Below, one piece after another: positions 10,667-17,423 of a DNA stretch of 45,932 nucleotides (positions are counted from its first letter, which is position 1; the number at the start of each line of letters is the position of its first letter). A program made the translations under genes and the position numbers. Location of the stretch: the NCBI RefSeq assembly GCF_000568255.1, contig NZ_KK037166.1:4849799-4895730 (forward strand). The letters are read 5' to 3'. The DNA comes from Kutzneria sp. 744. GTDB taxonomy: Bacteria > Actinomycetota > Actinomycetes > Mycobacteriales > Pseudonocardiaceae. Under the pieces are notes generated by a model. It worked only from the letters and a program-made list of their open reading frames with translations. It was not told the origin of the DNA and ran no database searches.

Positions 10667-11459
10667 CAACGCCACCCGCTGGCTACTCGGCCTGCCGGAG
10701 CTGTATGCCGAATACCTCGACCGCTGGGACCTGACGCCGGCCGGCGCGCCGCTGAACGGGTTCTGCAGCGTGGTGCAGCCGGTGCGACGGGCCGACGGCA
10801 CACCGGCGATGCTCAAACTCGGTCTGCCGCACGAGGAATCCGAGCACGAGTGGCTTGCACTGTCCATGTGGGACGGTGAAGGGGCCGTGCGGCTGCTCGA
10901 CCATCGCGGCGACGAAGGCGTGCTGCTGCTGGAGCGGCTGCACCCGGAAACCCTTACCGGCCAACCCATCGGAGAAGCGCTGCTGATCGCCGGGGACCTG
11001 CGCCGACGGCTGCGGCGGCCCGGCCCGGACGGCATGCGCACCCTGCGGGCCAATGCCCGCCGCTGGGCCGAACAGCTGCCGACCGCCGAGGGCATTCCGC
11101 GCCGGATCATCGACGAGGCCGTGGACATCTGCCGCGCCCTGGGGCCGGCTTCGGACACCGTGATGGTCAACGAGGACCAGCACTTCGAGAACATCCTGGC
11201 CGGCGACCGCGAGCCGTGGCTGGTGATCGACCCCAAGGTGCTGGTCGGCGACCCCGAGTTCGGCCTGGCCACGCTGCTGTGGAACCGCTTCGAGCCCGAT
11301 CGCGTGCAGCACCGCCTCGACCTGCTGGTGGAGATCGAGGAGCTCGACGCCGACAAGGCCAGGGCCTGGTCCTTCGTCTCCGCGGTCGTCAACTGGCACC
11401 AGGCCGACGGCTGGGTCAACACCACCTGCCAGTCCATAGCCACCACCCTCGCCACCTGA
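10614..11459 (+). CDS. Aminoglycoside/hydroxyurea antibiotic resistance kinase-like protein (APH(6) family)
   Basis: A 281-residue kinase-fold protein. The N-terminus (IPKDFTDTVLSWGDDNATRWLLGLPELYAEYLDRWDL) and the segment PAMLKLGLPHEESEHEWLAL (ATP-binding Lys and Glu) resemble streptomycin 6-phosphotransferase-like enzymes. The catalytic loop reads VNEDQHFENIL and the metal-binding part IDPKVLVGDPEFGLATLL. The usual histidine of the HGD loop is replaced by Asn-Glu while the Asp is kept. The start is TTG at 10614, preceded by GAGG at 9 nt, inside the end of the previous gene. Actual antibiotic substrates are unknown; many such chromosomal homologues in soil actinobacteria have no demonstrated resistance role. 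Confidence 0.82.
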   Translation: MIRIPKDFTDTVLSWGDDNATRWLLGLPELYAEYLDRWDLTPAGAPLNGFCSVVQPVRRADGTPAMLKLGLPHEESEHEWLALSMWDGEGAVRLLDHRGDEGVLLLERLHPETLTGQPIGEALLIAGDLRRRLRRPGPDGMRTLRANARRWAEQLPTAEGIPRRIIDEAVDICRALGPASDTVMVNEDQHFENILAGDREPWLVIDPKVLVGDPEFGLATLLWNRFEPDRVQHRLDLLVEIEELDADKARAWSFVSAVVNWHQADGWVNTTCQSIATTLAT

Positions 11460-11460
11460 C

Positions 11461-11539
11461 ACCGCGAGTCCCGCTGTCAGGCAACCATGTGTGAGGTTCG
11501 GAACCTGCATCATGATTGCCCGAGAGCGGGACTCGCGGT
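11461..11539. repeat. 79-bp imperfect palindrome between convergent genes
   Basis: The two arms are about 38 nt each. The outer 15 bp (ACCGCGAGTCCCGCT and its complement) pair perfectly, the middle pairs with a few mismatches, and the centre is AGGTTCGGAACCT. It fills almost the whole gap between the plus-strand kinase gene and minus-strand phzF and is probably a bidirectional terminator or a mobile palindromic repeat. Confidence 0.7.
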
Positions 11540-12361
11540 TCAAAAGGTGAGTTGGCCGCTGGCTATGTGGACCACGTCGCCGCGGACGGTGGCGGCGTCG
11601 GGGGTGACGGAGCAGTACAGAGTGGACGGTCGTTCCATCTCGATGCCTTGGCGCACAACGATGTCGGCCGTCTCGGCGATCAGGCCGCGGTCGATGGCGA
11701 ACACGCACAGGCCCAGCGCGGCGGAGCCGGTGGCGGCGTCCTCGCCCTGGTAGCCGAACATCCGGACGTGGGCCTCGCCGTCGACCAGGGAGAAGACCTC
11801 CACGCCGTGGTCGACGCCGGCGGCCCGCATCGCCGCCCGGTCGGCGACGGCCCGGCCCACGGCATCGGGCTTAACCCCCAAGTAGGCGAATTCCAGGCCA
11901 CAACCGGCATGACCGGGGTCCACATCGGACAGATCGTCGACGGTCAACCCGACAGCGGCCGCCACAGCGGCGCGATCCAACCGGGTGCCGACCGTCCGCT
12001 TGCCGCCGCTGATCCGCGAGCCACGGGCGTCGACGACCACGGGCAGCAGGCCGGCCAGGCACTCCTGGACCGCCGGCCCGACGCCGATCACGCCGTCACG
12101 GGCCAGCAGCCACGAGGTTCCGACGCTCGGATGGCCGGCGAAGGGCAGCTCCTCGGCCGGCGTGAAGATCCGCACCCGGTAGTCGGCCCCGGGCTGGGTC
12201 GGCGGCAGCGGGAAGGTCGTCTCCGCGTAGCCGAACTCGGCGGCGATGGTGCGCATCTGCTCGGCGGACAGCTCGTCGGCGCCGTGGACCACGGCGAGTT
12301 GATTGCCGGAGAAGGGGGTGTCGGTGAACACGTCGAGGACGTCGAAACGCAGCGTCGGCAC
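11540..12361 (-). CDS. PhzF family epimerase/isomerase
   Basis: A 273-residue member of the PhzF family (diaminopimelate-epimerase fold). The N-terminus LRFDVLDVFTDTPFSGNQLAVV is diagnostic, the catalytic Glu is in GYAETTF (residue 47), and the family motifs RIFTPAEELPFAGHPSVGTSWLL and FGYQGEDAATGSAALGLC are present. Family members isomerise phenazine precursors or other small metabolites, but no phenazine genes are nearby, so the substrate is unknown. The start is GTG at 12361. A TAACGT -10 box sits exactly 6 nt upstream, which implies a leaderless transcript. The gene is divergent from the mgtE-like gene with only 22 bp between the start codons. Confidence 0.9.
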   Translation of the reverse strand: MPTLRFDVLDVFTDTPFSGNQLAVVHGADELSAEQMRTIAAEFGYAETTFPLPPTQPGADYRVRIFTPAEELPFAGHPSVGTSWLLARDGVIGVGPAVQECLAGLLPVVVDARGSRISGGKRTVGTRLDRAAVAAAVGLTVDDLSDVDPGHAGCGLEFAYLGVKPDAVGRAVADRAAMRAAGVDHGVEVFSLVDGEAHVRMFGYQGEDAATGSAALGLCVFAIDRGLIAETADIVVRQGIEMERPSTLYCSVTPDAATVRGDVVHIASGQLTF

Positions 12362-12367
12362 GGGACA

Positions 12368-12377
12368 ACGTTAGCCT
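12368..12377. promoter_or_regulatory. Overlapping divergent -10 boxes, phzF / mgtE-like
   Basis: The ten bases ACGTTAGCCT contain TAACGT on the minus strand (12368-12373) and TAGCCT on the plus strand (12372-12377), sharing TA. Each ends 6 nt from a GTG start codon (12361 and 12384), so both transcripts would be leaderless. No clear -35 boxes are seen; they would lie inside the opposing coding regions. Confidence 0.6.
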
Positions 12378-12383
12378 TTGGCT

Positions 12384-13658
12384 GTGGCAGCCACAGACAG
12401 GATTTTTGTCGCCCAACTGGCCGGATTGCCGGTATTCGGCCCGGACGGCGAGGCGATCGGCAAGGTGCGCGACGTGGTGGCCAGCCTCCGGGCGGACCGC
12501 CTGCCGCCGCGGGTGCTGGGCATCGTGGTGGAGCTGGTGACCCGGCGGCGCATCTTCGTGCCGATGCTGCGGGTGGCCGGTATCGAGCCGCACGCCGTGG
12601 TGCTGTCCACCGGTTCGGTGAACATGCGCCACTTCCACCAGCGCCCCAACGAAGTTGTTGCCGTCGGGCAACTGTTGGACGCCCGGGTCGGCATCGAGGG
12701 CGGCACGGTCAGCGCCGTCATCATGGACGCCGCCATGGAGCCGACCCGCACCCGCGACTGGGAGATCAGCCGCGTGGCCGTCCGAGAGCGAACGGGGCGG
12801 CTGGGCCGCCGTGGCCCGGTGCAGGTGCTGCGCTGGGAGGACGTGGCCGGCCTCGGCATGGCCGAGCTGTCCTCACAACCGCAGGGCGCCCAGCAGCTGC
12901 TGGCCCAGTTCGACCGGATGCGGGCCGCCGACGTGGCCAACGCCCTGCGCGACCTGCCGATCAAGCGCCGGTACGAGGTCGCCGACGCCCTGGACGACGA
13001 GCGGCTGGCCGACGTCATCGAGGAGCTGCCCGAGGACGACCAGAAGGATCTGCTCGGCCACCTCGACGACGAGCGCGCGGCCGACATCCTCGAGGCGATG
13101 AACCCGGACGACGCCGCCGACCTGCTGTCCGAGCTGTCCGAGCCGGACAAGAACCGGCTGCTGGAGCTGATGGAGCCGGAGGAGTCCGCGCCGGTCAAGC
13201 GGCTGCTGGAGTACTCCTTCGACACCGCGGGCGGCCTGATGACGCCCGAGCCGGTCGCGCTGACCCCGGACGCCACCATCGCCGAGGCGCTGGCCCGGGC
13301 CCGCAATCCCGAGCACACCCCGGCCCTGTCGAGCATGGTCTTCGTCTGCCGGCCGCCCACCGCCACTCCCACCGGCCGGTACCTCGGCTGCGTGCACCTT
13401 CAGCGGCTGCTGCGGGAGCCGCCGTCCAGCCTGGTCGCCGGCGCGCTGGACGCCGACCTGCCCCGGCTGCGGCCGACCGCGTCCCTCATCGAGGTGACGA
13501 AGTACTTCGCGACCTACAACCTGGTGTGCGCGCCCGTGGTGGACGACGAGGACCACCTGCTGGGCGCGGTCACCGTTGACGACGTGCTGGACCATCTGCT
13601 GCCCGAGGACTGGCGGGAGACCCTGCACCACGAGGAGGAGGGTGTCGCCAATGCCTGA
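12384..13658 (+). CDS. PRC-barrel / MgtE N-terminal / CBS domain protein (Rv1232c type)
   Basis: A soluble 424-residue protein. Residues about 5-80 form a PRC-barrel-like domain (VFGPDGEAIGKVRDVVAS), residues about 170-290 an MgtE_N superhelix of repeated short helices (LPIKRRYEVADALDDERLADV, LPEDDQKDLLGHLDDERAADIL, MNPDDAADLLSEL), and the C-terminus a CBS pair (GGLMTPEPVALTPDATIAEAL, then VVDDEDHLLGAVTVDDVLDHL). MgtE_N and CBS form the cytosolic Mg2+ sensor of MgtE channels, but the membrane domain is absent here, so this is a sensor or adaptor, not a transporter. The following DUF1003 membrane protein overlaps by 8 bp and may supply the membrane partner. The leaderless GTG at 12384 is preferred over TTG at 12378. 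Confidence 0.85.
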   Translation: MAATDRIFVAQLAGLPVFGPDGEAIGKVRDVVASLRADRLPPRVLGIVVELVTRRRIFVPMLRVAGIEPHAVVLSTGSVNMRHFHQRPNEVVAVGQLLDARVGIEGGTVSAVIMDAAMEPTRTRDWEISRVAVRERTGRLGRRGPVQVLRWEDVAGLGMAELSSQPQGAQQLLAQFDRMRAADVANALRDLPIKRRYEVADALDDERLADVIEELPEDDQKDLLGHLDDERAADILEAMNPDDAADLLSELSEPDKNRLLELMEPEESAPVKRLLEYSFDTAGGLMTPEPVALTPDATIAEALARARNPEHTPALSSMVFVCRPPTATPTGRYLGCVHLQRLLREPPSSLVAGALDADLPRLRPTASLIEVTKYFATYNLVCAPVVDDEDHLLGAVTVDDVLDHLLPEDWRETLHHEEEGVANA

Positions 13659-14220
13659 GCTGACCTCGCGCCGGCGGCTCGACCAGCCCCGCGCGCCCCG
13701 GCGGTGGGCCATCGAGGTGGACCCGGAGGCGTTCGGCCGGTTCTCCGAGCGGCTGGCCCGTTTCCTGGGGACCGGCAAGTTCCTGTTCTGGCAGACGCTG
13801 ATCGTGATCATCTGGATCGCGCTGAACCTGTTCATGCTCAGCCTCCAGTGGGACCCCTATCCGTTCATCCTGCTCAACCTGGCGTTCTCCACCCAGGCCG
13901 CGTACGCCGCCCCGCTGATCCTGCTGGCGCAGAACCGTCAGGACGACCGGGACCGGATCTCGCTGGAGGAGGACCGGGCCCGGGCCGCCCAGACCAAGGC
14001 GGACACCGAGTTCATGGCCCGGGAGCTGGCCGCGCTGCGCATCGCCGTCGGCGAGGTGGCCACCCGTGACTACCTGCGGGGCGAGCTCGACCGGCTGCGG
14101 GCCGAGCTGGCCGGCGGCAAGAAGCGGGAGCGGACCCGCAAGTCCTCCACGCCCTCGGCCGAGCAGATCCGGGACGACCCGAGGTGGGACGACGAGGAGT
14201 CCGTCGCGCACAAGAGTTGA
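13651..14220 (+). CDS. DUF1003 membrane protein (Rv1231c type)
   Basis: A 189-residue protein with two hydrophobic helices: FLFWQTLIVIIWIALNLFML (near residues 48-68) and a second around YPFILLNLAFSTQAAYAAPLIL, followed by the family motif LLAQNRQDDRDR and a charged, coiled-coil-prone C-terminus. The ATG lies inside the end of the MgtE_N/CBS gene (8-bp overlap), and GAGGAGG sits upstream of it. The same gene pair is adjacent in mycobacteria. The function is unknown; coupling to an Mg2+-sensor-like protein suggests a joint role in divalent cation homeostasis, which is inference. Confidence 0.88.
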   Translation: MPELTSRRRLDQPRAPRRWAIEVDPEAFGRFSERLARFLGTGKFLFWQTLIVIIWIALNLFMLSLQWDPYPFILLNLAFSTQAAYAAPLILLAQNRQDDRDRISLEEDRARAAQTKADTEFMARELAALRIAVGEVATRDYLRGELDRLRAELAGGKKRERTRKSSTPSAEQIRDDPRWDDEESVAHKS

Positions 14221-14320
14221 TCTTCGAATCGAGCTGCCCCCGATCCAGGAGAGCAGATCAACCTGGCAGTCGGGGTGAGAGCCGGGCGAGGCGGGTGTCG
14301 ACGGGGCGGAGGGCAGGGTG

Positions 14321-15124
14321 ATGCAGGCTTCTGACCTGCAGAAAGCGGTGACTTCGGCGTTGTCAACCGCCGCGGCGCTGGGCCTGGCCGTCGAGGACGC
14401 GATCGTGCTCAGCAACTCCAACAAGGTGATCCTGCGGCTGCTGCCGGGCGACGTGCTGGCCCGAGTGGCGCCGGTGGCGGATCAGAGCGCGCAGTTCGAG
14501 GTCGACCTCGCGTCACGGCTGGTCGGGAGCCCGGCGGCCGCACTTGAGCCCCGCGTGGAGCCTCGTCCGTACGAGCGCGACGGGTTCGTGATCACGTTCT
14601 GGACCTACTACGAACCGGGTCCGCCGGCCTCACCGACGGATTTCGCCCAGGCGCTGCACCGGTTGCACGCCGGAATGCGTGACCTCGACGTCCCCGCGCC
14701 GCATTTCACCGATCGGGTCGAGGAGGCCCGGCGGCTGCTGGCCGACCGCACCCTGACCCCGGACCTACCGGACGCCGAGCGAGACCTGCTCAGCCGCGTC
14801 CTGGACGGCGCGGAACGACTGACCGGCGGCCCCGAGCAGCTGCTGCACGGCGAGCCGCACCCGGGCAACGTCCTCACCACGAGCGACGGCCCGCTGTTCA
14901 TCGACTTCGAGACCTGCTGCCGCGGGCCTGTCGAGTTCGACCTCGCCCACGCCCCGGACGAGGTCGCCGACCACTACCCGGGCGTCGATCAGGGCCTGCT
15001 GCGGCAGTGTCGGATCCTGATGCTGGCGATGATCACCACCTGGCGCTGGGATCGCGACGACCAACTCCCGGACGGACGCCGGCTGGCCGCCGAGTGGCTC
15101 GGCCGGCTGCGCACCCTGGTGTGA
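14321..15124 (+). CDS. Aminoglycoside phosphotransferase-fold kinase
   Basis: A 267-residue protein of the APH/choline-kinase superfamily. It has the nucleotide-contact strand LSNSNKVILRLLPGDVLARV, the catalytic loop LLHGEPHPGNVL (Glu where most members have Asp) and the metal-binding segment LFIDFETCCRGPVEFDLAH. The Asp-to-Glu change in the HGD motif is found in a subset of this superfamily, so it need not be inactive. ATG at 14321 has GGAGG 8 nt upstream; GTG at 14318 is a weaker alternative. It follows DUF1003 by 100 bp in the same direction but has its own ribosome site. The substrate is unknown. Confidence 0.8.
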   Translation: MQASDLQKAVTSALSTAAALGLAVEDAIVLSNSNKVILRLLPGDVLARVAPVADQSAQFEVDLASRLVGSPAAALEPRVEPRPYERDGFVITFWTYYEPGPPASPTDFAQALHRLHAGMRDLDVPAPHFTDRVEEARRLLADRTLTPDLPDAERDLLSRVLDGAERLTGGPEQLLHGEPHPGNVLTTSDGPLFIDFETCCRGPVEFDLAHAPDEVADHYPGVDQGLLRQCRILMLAMITTWRWDRDDQLPDGRRLAAEWLGRLRTLV

Positions 15125-15148
15125 GCAGCCGGCCGGTTCGGAGCCTGG

Positions 15149-16285
15149 TCAGCGGCCGGCGGGGGTCACCGACAGGAGACGGCCGGCGAGGCCGCGGGAG
15201 CGCACCGTGAGCTTCGCGGCGACCTCCGTCAGCACCTTCGCCGCCGGGGCCTCAGGGTCGGACAGCACGAGCGGGGTGCCGGCGTCGCCGCATTCCCGCA
15301 GGCGCGGGTCCAGCGGCACCTGACCGAGCAGCGGCACGTCGGAGCCGACCGCCTTGGTCAGGGAGTCGGCGACGGTCTTGCCGCCGCCGGAGCCGAACAG
15401 CTCCATGCGGCTGCCGTCGGGCATGTCCATCCACGACATGTTCTCGATGACGCCGGCCACCCGCTGCCGGGTCTGCAGGGCGATGGCGCCGGCCCGCTCG
15501 GCGACCTCGGCCGCGGCCTGCTGCGGCGTGGTCACGACCAGGATCTCGGCGTTGGGGATGAGCTGCGCGACCGAGATGGCGATGTCGCCGGTGCCCGGGG
15601 GCAGGTCGAGCAGCAGCACGTCCAGGTCGCCCCAGAAGACGTCGGCCAGGAACTGCTGCAGGGCCCGGTGCAGCATCGGGCCGCGCCAGACGACGGGGGC
15701 GTTGTTCTGCACGAACATCCCGATGGAGATGACCTTCACGCCGTTGGCCTGCGGCGGCATGATCATCTTCTCGACCTGGGTCGGGCGGGCGGTCGCGCCC
15801 AGCATGCGGGGCACCGAGTGCCCGTAGATGTCGGCGTCGACGATGCCGACGGACAGGCCGCGGGCGGCCATCGCGGTGGCGAGGTTGACCGTCATGCTGG
15901 ACTTGCCGACGCCGCCCTTGCCGGACGCGACGCAGTAGACCCTGGTCAGGGAGCCGGGCTGGGCGAACGGAATGACCGGCTCGGCCGCGTCGCCGCGCAG
16001 CGACTTGCGCAGCTCGGAGCGCTGCTGGTCGTTCATCACGTCCAGCTCGACCTTGACGCCGGTGACGCCGGCCACCGCGCTGACGGCGGCGGTCACGTCC
16101 GCGGTGATCTTGTCTCGCAGCGGACAGCCTGCCACCGTGAGGAAGACGGCCACCGTCACGGCGCCGTCTTCGCCGATGGTGACGTCCTTCACCATGCCAA
16201 GCTCGGTGATCGGGCGGCGGATTTCGGGATCCTGGACGCCGCCGAGGGCGGCCCGCACGGCGTCGGCACTGGGGAGTGGGGTCAC
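15149..16285 (-). CDS. mrp: Mrp/NBP35 family iron-sulfur cluster carrier ATPase
   Basis: A 378-residue P-loop ATPase that binds and transfers Fe-S clusters. An N-terminal MIP18-like domain (residues about 5-90: VQDPEIRRPITELGMVKDV, FLTVAGCPLRDKI) precedes the NTPase domain with the deviant Walker A (VASGKGGVGKSSMTVNLA), VDADIYGHSVPRML, Walker B DVLLLDLPPGTGDIAIS and VVTTPQQAAAEVAERAG. These segments match the mycobacterial Mrp closely. The CxxC found in many Mrp proteins is not visible in the NTPase domain. GTG at 16285 is chosen because TAGCAT sits 7 nt upstream (leaderless); an ATG at 16294 overlaps that box and is the alternative start. Confidence 0.9.
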   Translation of the reverse strand: MTPLPSADAVRAALGGVQDPEIRRPITELGMVKDVTIGEDGAVTVAVFLTVAGCPLRDKITADVTAAVSAVAGVTGVKVELDVMNDQQRSELRKSLRGDAAEPVIPFAQPGSLTRVYCVASGKGGVGKSSMTVNLATAMAARGLSVGIVDADIYGHSVPRMLGATARPTQVEKMIMPPQANGVKVISIGMFVQNNAPVVWRGPMLHRALQQFLADVFWGDLDVLLLDLPPGTGDIAISVAQLIPNAEILVVTTPQQAAAEVAERAGAIALQTRQRVAGVIENMSWMDMPDGSRMELFGSGGGKTVADSLTKAVGSDVPLLGQVPLDPRLRECGDAGTPLVLSDPEAPAAKVLTEVAAKLTVRSRGLAGRLLSVTPAGR

Positions 16286-16292
16286 GAGACCC

Positions 16293-16298
16293 ATGCTA
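16293..16298 (-). promoter_or_regulatory. Leaderless -10 box of mrp
   Basis: TAGCAT on the minus strand ends 7 nt before GTG 16285. The fit to TAnnnT is good; no -35 box is obvious. Confidence 0.45.
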
Positions 16299-16378
16299 CG
16301 AGCCGTTGTTACCGACCGGTCAGCCGGAGTTCTCCGAATCACGATAGGGGCACTGCGCGACCATCTGGACGCGTTCCG

Positions 16379-16384
16379 TAACAT
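16379..16384 (+). promoter_or_regulatory. -10 box of marR gene
   Basis: TAACAT lies 8 nt before GTG 16393 with no ribosome-binding motif between them, consistent with a leaderless or nearly leaderless mRNA. Confidence 0.5.
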
Positions 16385-16392
16385 GATGGGTC

Positions 16393-16872
16393 GTGCTGGA
16401 CACAGGTAGGACCCGACTTCCGACCCGGACCGAGTTAGCCGTGTGGCGGTCATTCCTGCGGGCGCACGCCCGCATCGTCCGACATCTGGAGACCGAGCTC
16501 GTCGCCGAGCAGAGCCTGTCGCTGGCGTCCTACGACGTCCTGGTGCAGCTGGCCGAGGCGCCGGGACGTCGGATGCGGATGACGGAGCTCGCCGACGCCG
16601 TGCTGCTGTCCCGCTCCGGTGTCACCCGACTGGTCGACCGCCTGGAGCGGACCGGCCTCGTCACGCGCGAGCGGGCCGACGGCGATGGCCGCGGCGTGGT
16701 GGCCGTGCTCACCCAGACGGGACTCGACCGGTTACGCAGCGCGTCCGGCGTGCACCTGGCCGGCGTGGTGCGTCACTTCGTCGAGGCGCTGGACGAGACC
16801 GCCATCGCCGCCTTCGGTCGCACGTGCGAGCAGCTCGCGGCTGCCTCGCCGCCGCTGCCTGACACCCCCTGA
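16393..16872 (+). CDS. MarR-family transcriptional regulator
   Basis: A 159-residue winged-helix regulator. The N-terminal dimerisation helix (WRSFLRAHARIVRHLETELVAEQSL) is followed by SYDVLVQLAEAPGRRMRMTELADAVLLSRSGVTRLVDRLERTGLVTRERADGDGRGVVAVLT, which covers the helix-turn-helix and the wing with its Asp-x-Arg-like tip. The length is typical. It faces mrp divergently (107-bp gap) and ends at a strong bidirectional hairpin shared with tatB. The ligand and target genes are unknown. Confidence 0.92.
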   Translation: MLDTGRTRLPTRTELAVWRSFLRAHARIVRHLETELVAEQSLSLASYDVLVQLAEAPGRRMRMTELADAVLLSRSGVTRLVDRLERTGLVTRERADGDGRGVVAVLTQTGLDRLRSASGVHLAGVVRHFVEALDETAIAAFGRTCEQLAAASPPLPDTP

Positions 16873-16970
16873 CGGGCTCACCGCAGCGTTTTTCGCGGCC
16901 GCCGGACCCTGCCCCGGCCGGCCGATGTCCTCCTAGCAATCGTTCGCACGCCGCCCTGTGCACAGCCACG

Positions 16971-17006
16971 CAGAAGGGGCCCTCCCGAGTGGGAAGGCCC
17001 CTTCTG
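16971..17006. terminator. Bidirectional terminator between marR and tatB
   Basis: Sixteen-base arms (starting CAGAAGGGGCC, ending GGCCCCTTCTG) with one mismatch enclose the loop GAGT. The element lies between the two convergent stop codons. Confidence 0.8.
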
Positions 17007-17017
17007 TGCGTCGTGGG

Positions 17018-17410
17018 TCAGGTGGCGTCCGGGTCGAACGGGGGACGCTCGCCCGGCGACAGCGGCCGCTGCTCCGGGCGCTGGGCGGCCGGCGGCTCGG
17101 CGGCCGCCGGGTAGCCGTTGGGCTTGTAGCTGGTGTCCTCGGTCGGGAAGTCCTCCAGCAGCGTGCGGGTCAACGCCCGTTTGGGGTTGAACTCGCGCAG
17201 CTGGCGCAGGTCCTCCAGCGGCTTGCGGAGCTCGTCGAACTCCGGGCCGAGCTCCGACCGGAGTTGGTCGCGAGCCCCCGTGGCGTAGTCCCGCACCTGA
17301 CGTATGCCGTTGGCCAGCCAGGCGGCAGCACCGGGCAGTCGCTCGGGCCCGAGGATGAACAGGCCGGCGACGATCAGGACGAGGAGCTCGCCCCCGCTGA
17401 TTCCGAACAC
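17018..17410 (-). CDS. tatB: Twin-arginine translocase subunit TatB
   Basis: A 130-residue TatB protein. The N-terminal membrane helix with the Glu and hinge ([26 protein letters not shown], residues 1-26) and the following amphipathic helix ([38 protein letters not shown]) are characteristic; the proline-rich C-terminus is variable. TatB works with TatA and TatC to export folded proteins across the cytoplasmic membrane. The start is GTG at 17410. A TAGGCT -10 box that contains the htrA stop codon lies 7 nt upstream, so tatB has its own leaderless promoter at the end of htrA. Position next to sigE-rseA-htrA matches mycobacteria. Confidence 0.93.
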   Translation of the reverse strand: MFGISGGELLVLIVAGLFILGPERLPGAAAWLANGIRQVRDYATGARDQLRSELGPEFDELRKPLEDLRQLREFNPKRALTRTLLEDFPTEDTSYKPNGYPAAAEPPAAQRPEQRPLSPGERPPFDPDAT

Positions 17411-17417
17411 GTCTCCC

Positions 17418-17423
17418 AGCCTA
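17418..17423 (-). promoter_or_regulatory. Leaderless -10 box of tatB inside htrA stop
   Basis: TAGGCT on the minus strand, 7 nt before GTG 17410. Its first three bases are the TAG stop codon of htrA. Confidence 0.55.

Noticed and set aside
11516-13579. Long open frame of 687 codons opposite phzF and continuing over the mgtE-like gene.
   Set aside because: Arg/Gly/Ala-rich, low-complexity product; it is the GC-rich shadow of two well-supported genes. Similar shadows at 585-1601, 2713-3948, 4382-5935, 17463-19022, 23235-24602 and 26156-27340 were dropped too.
12384-13658. Magnesium transporter.
   Set aside because: The MgtE membrane domain is absent; only the sensory domains are present.
14321-15124. 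Inactive kinase because HGD reads HGE.
   Set aside because: Glu at this place occurs in related functional phosphotransferases, so loss of activity cannot be claimed.
16286-16294. ATG 16294 as mrp start.
   Set aside because: It overlaps the best -10 box; GTG 16285 matches the leaderless spacing seen elsewhere. Not excluded.
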